From Scalesia atractyloides (lineage: Eukaryota > Streptophyta > Magnoliopsida > Asterales > Asteraceae), in assembly GCA_947069175.1 (NCBI GenBank), contig CAMTDV010000022.1, positions 38,297,027-38,361,026 of the forward strand: 64,000 nt of DNA. Direction: 5' to 3'. The position numbers were made by a program, and so were the translations under genes. How positions within the stretch are numbered: position 1 is the first letter of the stretch; the number at the start of each line of letters is the position of its first letter. Of this stretch, positions 45,410-55,352 are shown piece by piece. Under the pieces are notes generated by a model that did not search any database, was not told where the DNA came from, and saw only the letters and a program-made list of their open reading frames with translations.

Positions 45410-45490
45410 GCCGGGTTTCGAACCCGGGTCTGTACCGAGTCACTAAGTGACTTAACACCTCACACACAAACCACTGCGCCAACTGCTTTG
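45410..45490 (-). repeat. tRNA-like module a, outward-pointing
   Basis: Minus strand. A box TGGCGCAGTGG (+ 45471-45481) and B box GGTTCGAAACC (+ 45414-45424) fit the Pol III consensus; T-arm stem ccggg/cccgg is perfect. The distance between boxes, about 46 bp, exceeds the normal tRNA spacing only slightly. No CCA or acceptor stem. Confidence 0.8.
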
Positions 45491-45602
45491 TTTGTTATAT
45501 ATTTCAAACATTTAATTGATATAATAACTTTACAAATTCAAAACCGGCGCCCAATCGTTTCAGTCGTCGGAATCCCGGAGTTTCCGCGAATCTTAACTAC
45601 AA

Positions 45603-45649
45603 TTTACGTTATAACGTAAACCTTTAATCACTTATCGGTTATAACCGAT
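45603..45649. promoter_or_regulatory. Two perfect palindromes upstream of the LTR TATA box
   Basis: TTTACGTTATAACGTAAA (45603-45620, 18 bp) and ATCGGTTATAACCGAT (45634-45649, 16 bp) are exact palindromes, about 90 bp before the TATA at 45741. Both contain CG dinucleotides and a central TTATAA. Repeated at 52307 and 52338 in the 3' LTR. Confidence 0.93.
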
Positions 45650-45740
45650 GTTTGAAGTCCGCGACACATTTCAAAACCGCCGGAAAAATTAAACCGTTGA
45701 ATACAGTCCAAAATCAGACCAAATACATTGCGATTTTCCC

Positions 45741-45748
45741 CTATAAAT
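45741..45748 (+). promoter_or_regulatory. LTR TATA box
   Basis: CTATAAAT in a stretch otherwise rich in C (tttcccctataaattgaccc), a classical Pol II TATA context. Transcription would start about 30 bp downstream; this marks the U3/R border region. Confidence 0.75.
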
Positions 45749-46185
45749 TGACCCACAACCGACGACAAACACTTTCGCTCAAAAATCACATCTTTTCACG
45801 GCGTATTTTCACTCGCCGGAACTTTCCTGTTTTTCGCCGGAAAACCGTGTTTTAATCCCTGAGCTTTATTGAATCCCCTAAACCTTCACCGAAGTCACCC
45901 TTACCTTTTTCCAAGTTTTCTGGAGACTAACTACTACAAGGAACACGTCGCCGGAGTTGTTTTTCTGTCGCCGGAATTCTGCCGGAAAACAGAGGAAACG
46001 AGTCGGTATATCTCACGCTTACTTTCCTTTCTTTTTATTTCTATATTACCAGTAATTAACCTAAAACGCTAAGAAACCGATTTAAAATCTCGAATCAGTC
46101 TGTCACCGATTCTGGTTATTCTTTCAGTGAAGAAGATGAAGACTTGTTATCATATAAGTTTAATTAAAATCATGAAATTAATCGG

Positions 46186-46262
46186 GTTAGACACACAGTC
46201 CAGCGGTGGACTGTGTGCACATATAAAACGCAAGACGTCTCAAGTTCGATTCCCGGTTCACC
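46186..46262 (+). repeat. tRNA-like module b
   Basis: gttagacacacagtccagcg opens it; the D-arm-like CAGTCCA...TGGACTG pairs; B box AGTTCGATTCC at 46243-46253 has one mismatch to GGTTCGANTCC. First of four direct modules. Confidence 0.75.
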
Positions 46263-46354
46263 ACGTAGCCTTAATAAAAATCAAGTTTTTGTTTAACTGA
46301 ACCGGATCGCCTTAGTTATATGTTAAGTTTATTGATAACCAGAATAATAACCAA

Positions 46355-46430
46355 GTTAGACACACAGTCCAGCGGTGGACTGTGCGTTTGTTTATATCGC
46401 TGGTCACGAGTTCGAGTCCGGTCATCAGCA
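46355..46430 (+). repeat. tRNA-like module c
   Basis: Same opening as module b, 169 bp later; B box AGTTCGAGTCC at 46409-46419. Confidence 0.75.
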
Positions 46431-46525
46431 CCGACTCGGACAATTATCTTTTCTTTTTAAATAAGGCAGAAAAGGAAATAATTAATTTGTCTTTAAGTAT
46501 AATAAAAATCAAGTTATCTAACATG

Positions 46526-46600
46526 TTGAACACACAGTCCAGCGGTGGACTGTGTGTTATATTAACCCACAGGTCCCGGGTTCGAGACCTGTGGTGTGCA
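46526..46600 (+). repeat. tRNA-like module d
   Basis: 171 bp after module c; B box GGTTCGAGACC at 46579-46589 with a T-arm stem ccggg/cctgt pairing at four of five positions; cacaggt/acctgtg forms an extended arm around it. Confidence 0.75.
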
Positions 46601-46691
46601 TGACCGTTTCGATTAAACTATTTTTAAAATAAAAAGGATTTCTGTTTAAACTAATTAGTGTATATATATAATTAAAATCGGATATATAACG

Positions 46692-46768
46692 GGTTAGACA
46701 CGTAGCTCAGTTGGTAGAGCTGCGTGCACGCGTACGAGAGGTCTCGGGTTCGAGCCTCACTCAGCGCA
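46692..46768 (+). repeat. tRNA-like module e, best A box
   Basis: A box TAGCTCAGTTGG (46703-46714) is an exact consensus and sits in a paired D arm GCTC...GAGC. B box GGTTCGAGCCT at 46747-46757. The anticodon arm is replaced by a GCGTGCACGC palindrome, so it cannot be a working tRNA. Confidence 0.8.
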
Positions 46769-46776
46769 CAATAAAC

Positions 46777-46830
46777 TGTCAACGAACCGGTCAACGGTCA
46801 GGTCAACGGTCAACCGGCCGGTCAACGGTC
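46777..46830. promoter_or_regulatory. Cluster of W-box-type TTGACC words in the LTR
   Basis: GGTCAA (TTGACC on the minus strand) occurs at 46789, 46801, 46808 and 46820, plus TGTCAA at 46777. TTGAC(C/T) is the binding core of WRKY factors. The solo LTR at 25208 has a comparable TTGACT/TTGACC run at 26204-26245, in the same relative place. Confidence 0.6.
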
Positions 46831-47862
46831 AGAAAAAAAATAATTTTTTTATTTATCTTTATTTAATTATTTTAATAAAAAAATCAATTATAACTACTTA
46901 AAAATAACATTTTTAAGATTAGAAAATAGTTTCAAACTCACAAAAATACACCCAACAATCCAACTAAAATAGTTTAATAAAATCCGTTTACTCACCAAAC
47001 CATAATGCGATTTATCTAGGTTAAATCTCACCCGTGGTTAAAACCACTTCGCGTGCATTCATCATCATCAACCGAACGCACCCACTGTGAGTGAATCTTA
47101 CAATTTCCCCTTTTAAATTACACGTTTTGGGGTGTGTCATGTGTTATGAATTAATTAATTTATTTATTTAAACTTGTGCCATACCACATCATGACTTAAT
47201 TTTAGATTGATTTATTGTTGTGATTTATTTATATTCCGTTTGTCAAATTACATGAAACTCATACATTAAGCCCATCAGTTCCTCGTGGAAAACGAGTAGA
47301 ACATCGCGTGCTTCAATTCAAATTCATTATTGTTCATGTGTGTTTTCATTGAGTTTATATTGTTTGTAGTTGTGTTATTCATAGTATCATGTTTATGCAA
47401 TTCATTCATCGGGCCCCTCAGTTCCTCGTGAGAGACGAGTTGAGCATCGCGTGCCTTTAATTGTTTCCATTATTATTCATGAGTGTTTCATTTAACATCT
47501 TATGATTGTTGATCAAGTTACATCTAATTTTACTCATGTTTGGTTGTGCACATATTTCATAATCAATTTAAATAAATTGTTCAAATGTTTTCCATAGGAT
47601 TCACTCGCCAACATTATGTTGATCCAAAAACCTTTTTACACATGATACAGGTGAACAGGTTGAAGCAAGGATAGCATAGGATATGCCTTAGAAGAGAACA
47701 AAGGAGTTAGATTGTTAGTTAGATCATGTTGTAGCAATCATTGTAAACTTTCATTTAATTTGTATTAATGAATATGAAACATTTAATAAATGTCATGAGC
47801 TTTGATGATAACCCAATCATGCCCCGATCACCTTATCCGCTGCGGGTCGGGGTGTGACAGAT

Positions 47863-47874
47863 TGGTATCAGAGC
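47863..47874 (+). promoter_or_regulatory. Primer-binding site, initiator tRNA-Met
   Basis: TGGTATCAGAGC, three bases after the 5' LTR end. Exact match to the common plant iMet PBS. Confidence 0.96.
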
Positions 47875-48656
47875 CATGACTATAGGGATATAGGATAGGT
47901 TATTAGACCCTTAGAGCCTATACTATAGTCTGCCTAAAATATTAAATTGATTAAGTGGTTACATACAAACTTGTGATATTTATTTGTTTCATATTTGTTT
48001 ACATTTCAGTCAAACATACATGCTCATATACATGTTCATTATACATATATACATATTCATTATACATATATCGATGTTCATGTGTTCAATTTATTTTCAT
48101 ACTCTCGTTATCCAAAGATTTTATGCAATTTTCAATTCTCATCAAAGTAAGTTCTGCGACGGGCATGTAGTAACTGGAAGGGTACAAGTACCGGTAGTCG
48201 GAACGTCCTGTCTAGGCTGGCATTCGTATAAATCCAATATAACGGACCAGTTTGCCTACCTGGGGACCAACGATGAGAGTACGAAGGACCTATTAGGCCA
48301 AAGCATGCCACACCAAACGTCGTTCGAACTAACCCTACTTTGAGGTGTCACCGTGTCTACACCTGGACACATTCCAAACATCACACGTTGTATACATATT
48401 TCTCGATTTTCACCGGGTTTTGTGTACGCAACCAGGCAGAAACCGTGCGAACCATATGAAAAACCGGTAACTCATGGGGGCCCACATGATTACATAAGGT
48501 AAAGTATGGCGGCATGACGGGCCTAACAGCGAGCAAAGCCAAAGACATCCTATGGATGTAGTATTTTTGTATAATTATTTTATGAATGTTCATCCCTAAT
48601 GCGACCCATGATCTCAAAAGCATCCAACTCATACTCTTGTCATGTATTCATTGTAG
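47875..48656 (+). other. Leader of the gag-only element
   Basis: 0.8 kb untranslated leader, with a region of 'tatacatattcattatacata' repeats near 48040. ORFs at 47955-48343 have no recognisable content. Confidence 0.6.
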
Positions 48657-50045
48657 ATGTCTTCTAACCTCGCCCGTAGGAAGACGAGAGCAAGAAAAGC
48701 CCGCGAGCGCATGGCTGCTTTAATCGCTCAACAAATGGCTGCCGTAATACCCAACATTGTAATCCAAGTTCAACAAGCACTTACCCATAATCCTGTCAAT
48801 CAAGTAAACCAAAACATTTTCAACTCTTCCCCAAACACCACTAAATGCACCTACAAGCATTTCAAATCATGCGACCCTCCGAAATATAAAGGGACTGAAG
48901 GTGTCACCGCACTCCTCCATTGGTTTGAAGAAATGGAGAATACTTTTCTGAATTGCGATTGCCCTGATGATCGCAAAGTGCGTTATGCTACCGGTCGACT
49001 ATATGGGATAGCACTTACTTGGTGGAACACAGAGAAGGCAAAACGAGGTGTTGAAGATGCTATGTCCCTAACTTGGAATGAATTGAAGGAAATCATGACC
49101 AGACGATTTTGTCCAAGGAGCGAAATCAAGAAGCTAGAAGATGAATTTTACTCATTGAAGCAAGTGGAAGGAGACCACACCACCTACAACAAAAGGTTCC
49201 TTGAATTACATCAAATGGTTCCCAACATGTTTACTCCCCTCTACCGCTTGATCGAGCACTACATTCGTGGTCTTCCGTCAAAGATTCAAGACCCTGTGAT
49301 AAGTACCAAGCCTGCAACTTTGGAAGCAGCAATGGAGCTAGCAACAGAGCTCACCGAGAACCGAATCCGAAACAAAGACTTCAAGGAGGAGAAGAAGAAG
49401 GATAAAGAATCGACTGAAACCCCCGAATCCCCTTCTCAACCCGAATCCCCTTCTCAACCCAAACCTAAGAAAAGAAGAGTCAGGCGACTTTTCGCTGCGA
49501 CCCAACGAAATCAACCAGTTTTTCACGCCATACCCATCCGAGCTGTCCCAATCACCCAATGGCACCCAACTCAGCTTACCCAAATAAGAAACCGTATCTC
49601 GGACCTCACCCTCGATGCAACAACTGTTTTTATCACCATTCCCTTACTTTACCTTGCCGGCTATGTACAACTTGTGGACGTTATGGTCATTTGAGCAATG
49701 TTTGTCGCACCTTTCAAGACCAAACCTTTTCCCCTACTCAAAACATGGCCCAAACTTATCACCAACCCCAAACACCCCATGTTCCCATATGCTCGAGCTT
49801 GCTTCAATTGTGGCGACCCTACCCACTTTAGAAACACATGCCCTCAATTGGTAAACGTTATCAACACTCAAGCCCAATCAAACCCAGTTAACCAAGTAAA
49901 CCAAGAAAACCCAACCACTATGCCGCCAGCAAGAGGAAGAGTCTTCAATATCAACGCCAACCCTGTCGAAGATAATGACGGCCCAAACGAAGATACTCAG
50001 CTAGTCCTGTTCGCCGAAGATCCAGATTCAACTCCTATTGTTTAG
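48657..50045 (+). CDS. Ty3/gypsy Gag of the gag-only element, with a frame change in the middle
   Basis: Start ATG at 48657 after a clean leader. Residues about 1-60 are basic then hydrophobic; about 62-245 are the retrotransposon gag fold ('CTYKHFKSCDPPKYKGTEGV', 'LLHWFEEMENTF', 'ALTWWNTEKAKRG', 'MTRRFCPRSEIKKLEDEFYS', 'YNKRFLELHQMVPNM', 'YIRGLPSKIQDPVI'). A Lys/Glu/Pro-rich linker follows. The first zinc knuckle (CTTCGRYGHLSNVC) is read in the frame of 49559-49831. The second (CFNCGDPTHFRNTC) and the tail are back in the original frame (49698-50045). In the original frame there is a stop at 49692-49694, so compensating indels or a frameshift are needed for the whole protein. Gag would package the element RNA; partner enzymes are required for the rest. 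Confidence 0.88.
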
Positions 50046-50204
50046 TCTTTCTTTATCACATGTGTAGACTGTTAGAGAAATCATTGGATATTATATATTA
50101 TATATTGTTTTCAGTATACGATTTTGCGAGGCCGCAGCTCCCCATCCATCGAGGTTGAGTTTGATCCCCATTTTATTATGGGTTGATCAGGGTGTGCCCG
50201 CACG

Positions 50205-50825
50205 ATCGGCTCCGTTTGTTGAGCCTTGATCGGTTACGTAATATTACATTTCAATACATGCAATATGCTCGGCTCCGTTTGATTGAGCCTTGAGTACACA
50301 GATTTATTTACATTTCAAGTTCATGCAATACGCTCGGCTCCGTTTGATTGAGCCTTGAGTGCACAGTTCAATTTACATTTCAAGTTCATGCAATACGTTC
50401 GGCTCCGTTTGATTGAGCCTTGAGCGCACATACAATTTCATTATCAGTATCTTGTGGTTGTGGTGTTTGTAGTAGAGTCGCATCGAACTAACCATAACTT
50501 TCGGATAAAGTCAACGAAAATTTGACAAGGATATGGTGGATACGCCGATGGTACTTCCTATATATAAGTATTCTTGTCAAATGATCGGAGGCATTATCAG
50601 GCGGTTATGAGAGGTTCCATGCATAGGCTGTTTGTGTGGTTAAGTTATTCATATTCAGTACATGCAATATGTTCGGCTCCGTTTGATTGAGCCTTGAGCA
50701 CACAATTTCAATTTCAGTACATTCAATATGTTCGGCTCCGTTTGATTGAGCCTTGAGCACACAATTTCATTTTCAGTACATGCAATACGATCGGCTCCGT
50801 TCGATTGAGCCTTGATCGCACAGAT
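50205..50825 (+). repeat. Seven copies of a GGCTCCGTTTGATTGAGCC hairpin word
   Basis: The word starts near 50208, 50271, 50334, 50400, 50674, 50733 and 50792, period about 59-66 bp, with 'ttcagtacatgcaatatg' as spacer. Each word can form a GGCTC/GAGCC stem. The gap between copies 4 and 5 holds the first long hairpin repeat. Confidence 0.92.
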
Positions 50826-51175
50826 ATGTTTCATTTCAGTAATTTATGTTTGTTGTATTGATTGTAGAGTTATAGGACTAATCATAATTCACTGTTAAAA
50901 CCAATGAAAATTTGACAAGAATATGGTGGATACGCCGCTGGTACTTCCTATATATAAGTATTCTTGTCAAAGGATCAGAGGCATTAACGGATGGTTATGA
51001 GAAGTTCTATGTAGGATTTATTAGTTTCTTGGTAACCAATCATAACTTGTGGATAAAACTAATGAAAATTTGGCAAGAATATGGTGGATACGCCGCTGGT
51101 ACTTCCTATATATAAGTATTCTTGCCAAAGGATCAGAGGCATTATCAGGCGGTTATGAGAAGTTCCATGTAGGAT
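50506..51175 (+). repeat. Three copies of a 110-bp hairpin repeat
   Basis: Copies near 50506-50625, 50893-51010 and 51052-51175. Each contains 'tttgacaagratatggtgga', 'tacgccg(a/c)tggtacttcc', 'tatatataagtattcttgtcaaa'. The ends TTTGACAAG and CTTGTCAAA are complementary, so the unit can fold into a stem. Short ORFs over it are artefacts. Confidence 0.9.
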
Positions 51176-51319
51176 TTATTATTGCCTTGGTTGGAATTTG
51201 TGATACATTTATATCATCATGTTATTTAAAGAGATTGGATTGTGTTCCATTTCTACATAAATTAACCTCTCCATCATAACAAACGAGAGAGGAACTTCCA
51301 TCATTCAAACATATATGGA

Positions 51320-51605
51320 TTCAAATATTTGCTGTTGTGTTTATTCATGTTCAAATATTCGCTGATGTGCCTATTCATGTTCGAATATTGGCTATTGTGT
51401 TTATTCATTCGCTGATGTGTCTATTCATGTTCGAATTTTTGCTGTTGTGTTTATTCATGTTCAAATATTTGCTGTTGTGTTTATTCATGTTCAAATATTT
51501 GCTGATGTGTTCATTCATGTTCGAATATTTGCTGTTATGTTTATTCATGTTCAAATATTTGCTGATGTGTTCATTCATGTTTAGATATCAGCTGTTGTGT
51601 TTTTA
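51320..51605 (+). repeat. 30-bp minisatellite
   Basis: About ten units of 'gttcaaatatttgctgttgt' + 'gtttattcat'. Since 30 is a multiple of three, one frame stays open and gives a repetitive Phe/Met/Leu-rich reading that I do not regard as a protein. Confidence 0.9.
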
Positions 51606-51908
51606 TTTATGTTCCATGTAGATTGTAGTGTTAGAAGTTTTGCCTTAGGATATAACCATATTCTTCCCAAACGTATCTTAACACATATGCATGATATCAT
51701 TTTAGCAAATCATTTCTGCTTATCAATATTCATACAGTAGGCAACAAAAAGCGATTCCTGAATAGGGTACATAACCCTTACAAGGAACGTTACCGCCTCG
51801 AACAAAAACTTAAACTTTTATTTTTCTAAGCATACAACTGTCAAACAAAACGTCATCATCCTTTTTAGTCAAAATATATCATTATTTAAATTTCGGGACG
51901 AAATTTCT

Positions 51909-51921
51909 AAAAAGCAGGGGA
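51909..51921 (+). promoter_or_regulatory. Polypurine tract of the gag-only element
   Basis: AAAAAGCAGGGGA directly before 'tac' and the 3' LTR at 51925; 'tttcgggacgaaattt' lies just upstream, as in plant chromoviruses. Confidence 0.75.
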
Positions 51922-51924
51922 TAC

Positions 51925-54563
51925 TGTAACATCCGTCAAAAACGGATTTACCAAACCCGCTCCGTTTAGCAACCGAACAGTCAGTCAAAATTTTCGTTGC
52001 GAATTAAATGCCCAAAATATTTTTAAACGATCCGTAATCAATTATTATACGCGAACATATATTTAGTTTTTGAAAAACTGTCAAAAAACGCAAAATAAAA
52101 ATGATTTGTTTCAGCCGGGTTTCGAACCCGGGTCTGTACCGAGTCACTAAGTGACTTAACACCTCACACACAAACCACTGCGCCAACTGCTTTGTTTGTT
52201 ATATATTTCAAACATTTAATTGATATAATAACTTTACAAATTCAAAACCGGCGCCCAATCGTTTCAGTCGTCGGAATCCCGGAGTTTCCGCGAATCTTAA
52301 CTACAATTTACGTTATAACGTAAACCTTTAATCACTTATCGGTTATAACCGATGTTTGAAGTCCGCGACACATTTCAAAACCGCCGGAAAAATTAAACCG
52401 TTGAATACAGTCCAAAATCAGACCAAATACATTGCGATTTTCCCCTATAAATTGACCCACAACCGACGACAAACACTTTCGCTCAAAAATCACATCTTTT
52501 CACGGCGTATTTTCACTCGCCGGAACTTTCCTGTTTTTCGCCGGAAAACCGTGTTTTAATCCCTGAGCTTTATTGAATCCCCTAAACCTTCACCGAAGTC
52601 ACCCTTACCTTTTTCCAAGTTTTCTGGAGACTAACTACTACAAGGAACACGTCGCCGGAGTTGTTTTTCTGTCGCCGGAATTCTGCCGGAAAACAGAGGA
52701 AACGAGTCGGTATATCTCACGCTTACTTTCCTTTCTTTTTATTTCTATATTACCAGTAATTAACCTAAAACGCTAAGAAACCGATTTAAAATCTCGAATC
52801 AGTCTGTCACCGATTCTGGTTATTCTTTCAGTGAAGAAGATGAAGACTTGTTATCATATAAGTTTAATTAAAATCATGAAATTAATCGGGTTAGACACAC
52901 AGTCCAGCGGTGGACTGTGTGCACATATAAAACGCAAGACGTCTCAAGTTCGATTCCCGGTTCACACACGTAGCCTTAATAAAAATCAAGTTTTTGTTTA
53001 ACTGAACCGGATCGCCTTAGTTATATGTTAAGTTTATTGATAACCAGAATAATAACCAAGTTAGACACACAGTCCAGCGGTGGACTGTGCGTTTGTTTAT
53101 ATCGCTGGTCACGAGTTCGAGTCCGGTCATCAGCACCGACTCGGACAATTATCTTTTCTTTTTAAATAAGGCAGAAAAGGAAATAATTAATTTGTCTTTA
53201 AGTATAATAAAAATCAAGTTATCTAACATGTTGAACACACAGTCCAGCGGTGGACTGTGTGTTATATTAACCCACAGGTCCCGGGTTCGAGACCTGTGGT
53301 GTGCATGACCGTTTCGATTAAACTATTTTTAAAATAAAAAGGATTTCTGTTTAAACTAATTAGTGTATATATATAATTAAAATCGGATATATAACGGGTT
53401 AGACACGTAGCTCAGTTGGTAGAGCTGCGTGCACGCGTACGAGAGGTCTCGGGTTCGAGCCTCACTCAGCGCACAATAAACTGTCAACGAACCGGTCAAC
53501 GGTCAGGTCAACGGTCAACCGGCCGGTCAACGGTCAGAAAAAAAATAATTTTTTATTTATCTTTATTTAATTATTTTAATAAAAAAATCAATTATAACTA
53601 CTTAAAAATAACATTTTTAAGATTAGAAAATAGTTTCAAACTCACAAAAATACACCCAACAATCCAACTAAAATAGTTTAATAAAATCCGTTTACTCACC
53701 AAACCATAATGCGATTTATCTAGGTTAAATCTCACCCGTGGTTAAAACCACTTCGCGTGCATTCATCATCATCAACCGAACGCACCCACTGTGAGTGAAT
53801 CTTACAATTTCCCCTTTTAAATTACACGTTTTGGGGTGTGTCATGTGTTATGAATTAATTAATTTATTTATTTAAACTTGTGCCATACCACATCATGACT
53901 TAATTTTAGATTGATTTATTGTTGTGATTTATTTATATTCCGTTTGTCAAATTACATGAAACTCATACATTAAGCCCATCAGTTCCTCGTGGAAAACGAG
54001 TAGAACATCGCGTGCTTCAATTCAAATTCATTATTGTTCATGTGTGTTTTCATTGAGTTTATATTGTTTGTAGTTGTGTTATTCATAGTATCATGTTTAT
54101 GCAATTCATTCATCGGGCCCCTCAGTTCCTCGTGAGAGACGAGTTGAGCATCGCGTGCCTTTAATTGTTTCCATTATTATTCATGAGTGTTTCATTTAAC
54201 ATCTTATGATTGTTGATCAAGTTACATCTAATTTTACTCATGTTTGGTTGTGCACATATTTCATAATCAATTTAAATAAATTGTTCAAATGTTTTCCATA
54301 GGATTCACTCGCCAACATTATGTTGATCCAAAAACCTTTTTACACATGATACAGGTGAACAGGTTGAAGCAAGGATAGCATAGGATATGCCTTAGAAGAG
54401 AACAAAGGAGTTAGATTGTTAGTTAGATCATGTTGTAGCAATCATTGTAAACTTTCATTTAATTTGTATTAATGAATATGAAACATTTAATAAATGTCAT
54501 GAGCTTTGATGATAACCCAATCATGCCCCGATCACCTTATCCGCTGCGGGTCGGGGTGTGACA
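51925..54563 (+). mobile_element. 3' LTR of the gag-only element
   Basis: 2,639 bp, near-identical to the 5' LTR. tRNA-like modules at about 52114-52194 (minus), 52890-52967, 53060-53135, 53231-53305 and 53397-53473; palindromes at 52307-52324 and 52338-52353; TATA at 52445-52452. Confidence 0.95.
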
Positions 54564-55352
54564 GATACAACACTTGTGGGTTAAAACCCTATTAAAACGG
54601 AAAGTTCTTATACTTGTGACCTCAAATATGGTGATGTTCCATGTTGGTTTTCCATGGAAAACATATGGAAACACTCCTAGAGGTGTTCTAAGTGTTAAGA
54701 AGGAAGAAAGAGTAAAGAAGAGAGGGAACTGTGAGTTAGAACTCACTTGAAAGTCTTGAGCTTTCATAAGAGAGAGATAAGTGTTTGAGGTGTGAAATGA
54801 AAGTGAGATGAGGTGGGTATTTATAGTTAAGGTTAGGAGGTGAGTTAGGTGAGTGTATTTAATGTAAGAAACACAAAATTGACCAATCCATGAGCTAGAA
54901 ACCACAACTCCTGATTAAGCCCCTCTCGCGGGCCGTGAAAGGATATAAGAAAGACGGTCGCGGGCCGCAAGATGCATAATTCCAGAAACTACTTTGATTT
55001 TTGTCACTTTTAATCCCTGAACTTAGTTTTTCCATCATTTCATGCTATAACTTGATATTTTTGCATGTTTTTAAAAGTATAAAGTATATGTGAGTATATT
55101 TTAGGTATCAAGTATGATTTATGAGTATTTGCACGTATAGCAAACATCGGTTTGTATGTAAACATGTATTTAACAATTGGATGCATGCAAGACAAGTATG
55201 TACCAAGTATGAACTTTTATTACAATCAAAGTCTCGGATTACAAAATTGGAAAAGAAATACGAATACGATACGAATGCAAGTTTCCATAAATAGAATTAC
55301 GATTACACTTTCTAATTAAGGAAAGTACGAAAAAGCGAAGCGTTACAAATTA

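Larger units (their letters stand above)
45221..47859 (+). mobile_element. 5' LTR of the gag-only element
   Basis: Starts TGTAACATCCGTC, ends GGGGTGTGACA. In order: outward tRNA-like module (45410-45490), two perfect palindromes (45603-45620, 45634-45649), TATA (45741-45748), four inward tRNA-like modules (46186-46768), a GGTCAA-rich block (46777-46830), and a long R/U5 with two 'cagttcctcgtg' words (47278, 47420). LTRs over 2.5 kb are exceptional for a gypsy element. Confidence 0.95.
45216..54568 (+). mobile_element. Gag-only Ty3/gypsy element with giant LTRs (TR-GAG/LARD-like)
   Basis: Complete element 45221-54563 flanked by GATAC (45216-45220 and 54564-54568). LTRs are 2,639 bp each (45221-47859 and 51925-54563). 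The internal region is 4,065 bp and codes for Gag only; no protease, RT or integrase is present, so it needs enzymes from a partner. PBS for initiator tRNA-Met, a purine tract before the 3' LTR and the 'tttcgggacgaaat' word near 51892 fit Ty3/gypsy chromoviruses. The two LTRs differ, as far as I can read, by a +1 indel near 46256/52961 and a -1 indel in an A/T run near 46850, so the insertion is very recent. Confidence 0.93.
43888..55352 (-). mobile_element. Solo LTR (TSD AATTA) split by the gag-only element
   Basis: 43893-45220 begins TGTCACACCCGAACC and 54569-55347 ends GAAGCGTTACA; flanked by AATTA at 43888-43892 and 55348-55352. LTR length without the insert is about 2.1 kb. A minus-strand TATA (tatttatag on +, 54819-54827) lies below GC-rich repeated words 'ctcgcgggccgtg' and 'gtcgcgggccgc' (54925-54968). 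The family recurs at 1-1135. No internal region of its own remains. Confidence 0.93.

Noticed and set aside
45652..46603. ORFs repeated exactly at 52356-53308
   Set aside because: They are LTR sequence present in both LTRs of the element and overlap the tRNA-like modules.
46692..46768. A possible intact tRNA gene (TAGCTCAGTTGG ... GGTTCGAGCC)
   Set aside because: No paired acceptor stem, a degenerate anticodon arm replaced by a GCGTGCACGC palindrome, and weak T-arm pairing. It is a tRNA-like module, not a tRNA gene.
51337..51621. 94-codon ORF of repeated MFIHVQIF-type units, looking like a membrane peptide
   Set aside because: The 30-bp DNA repeat keeps one frame open by its length; no start context or neighbours support translation.
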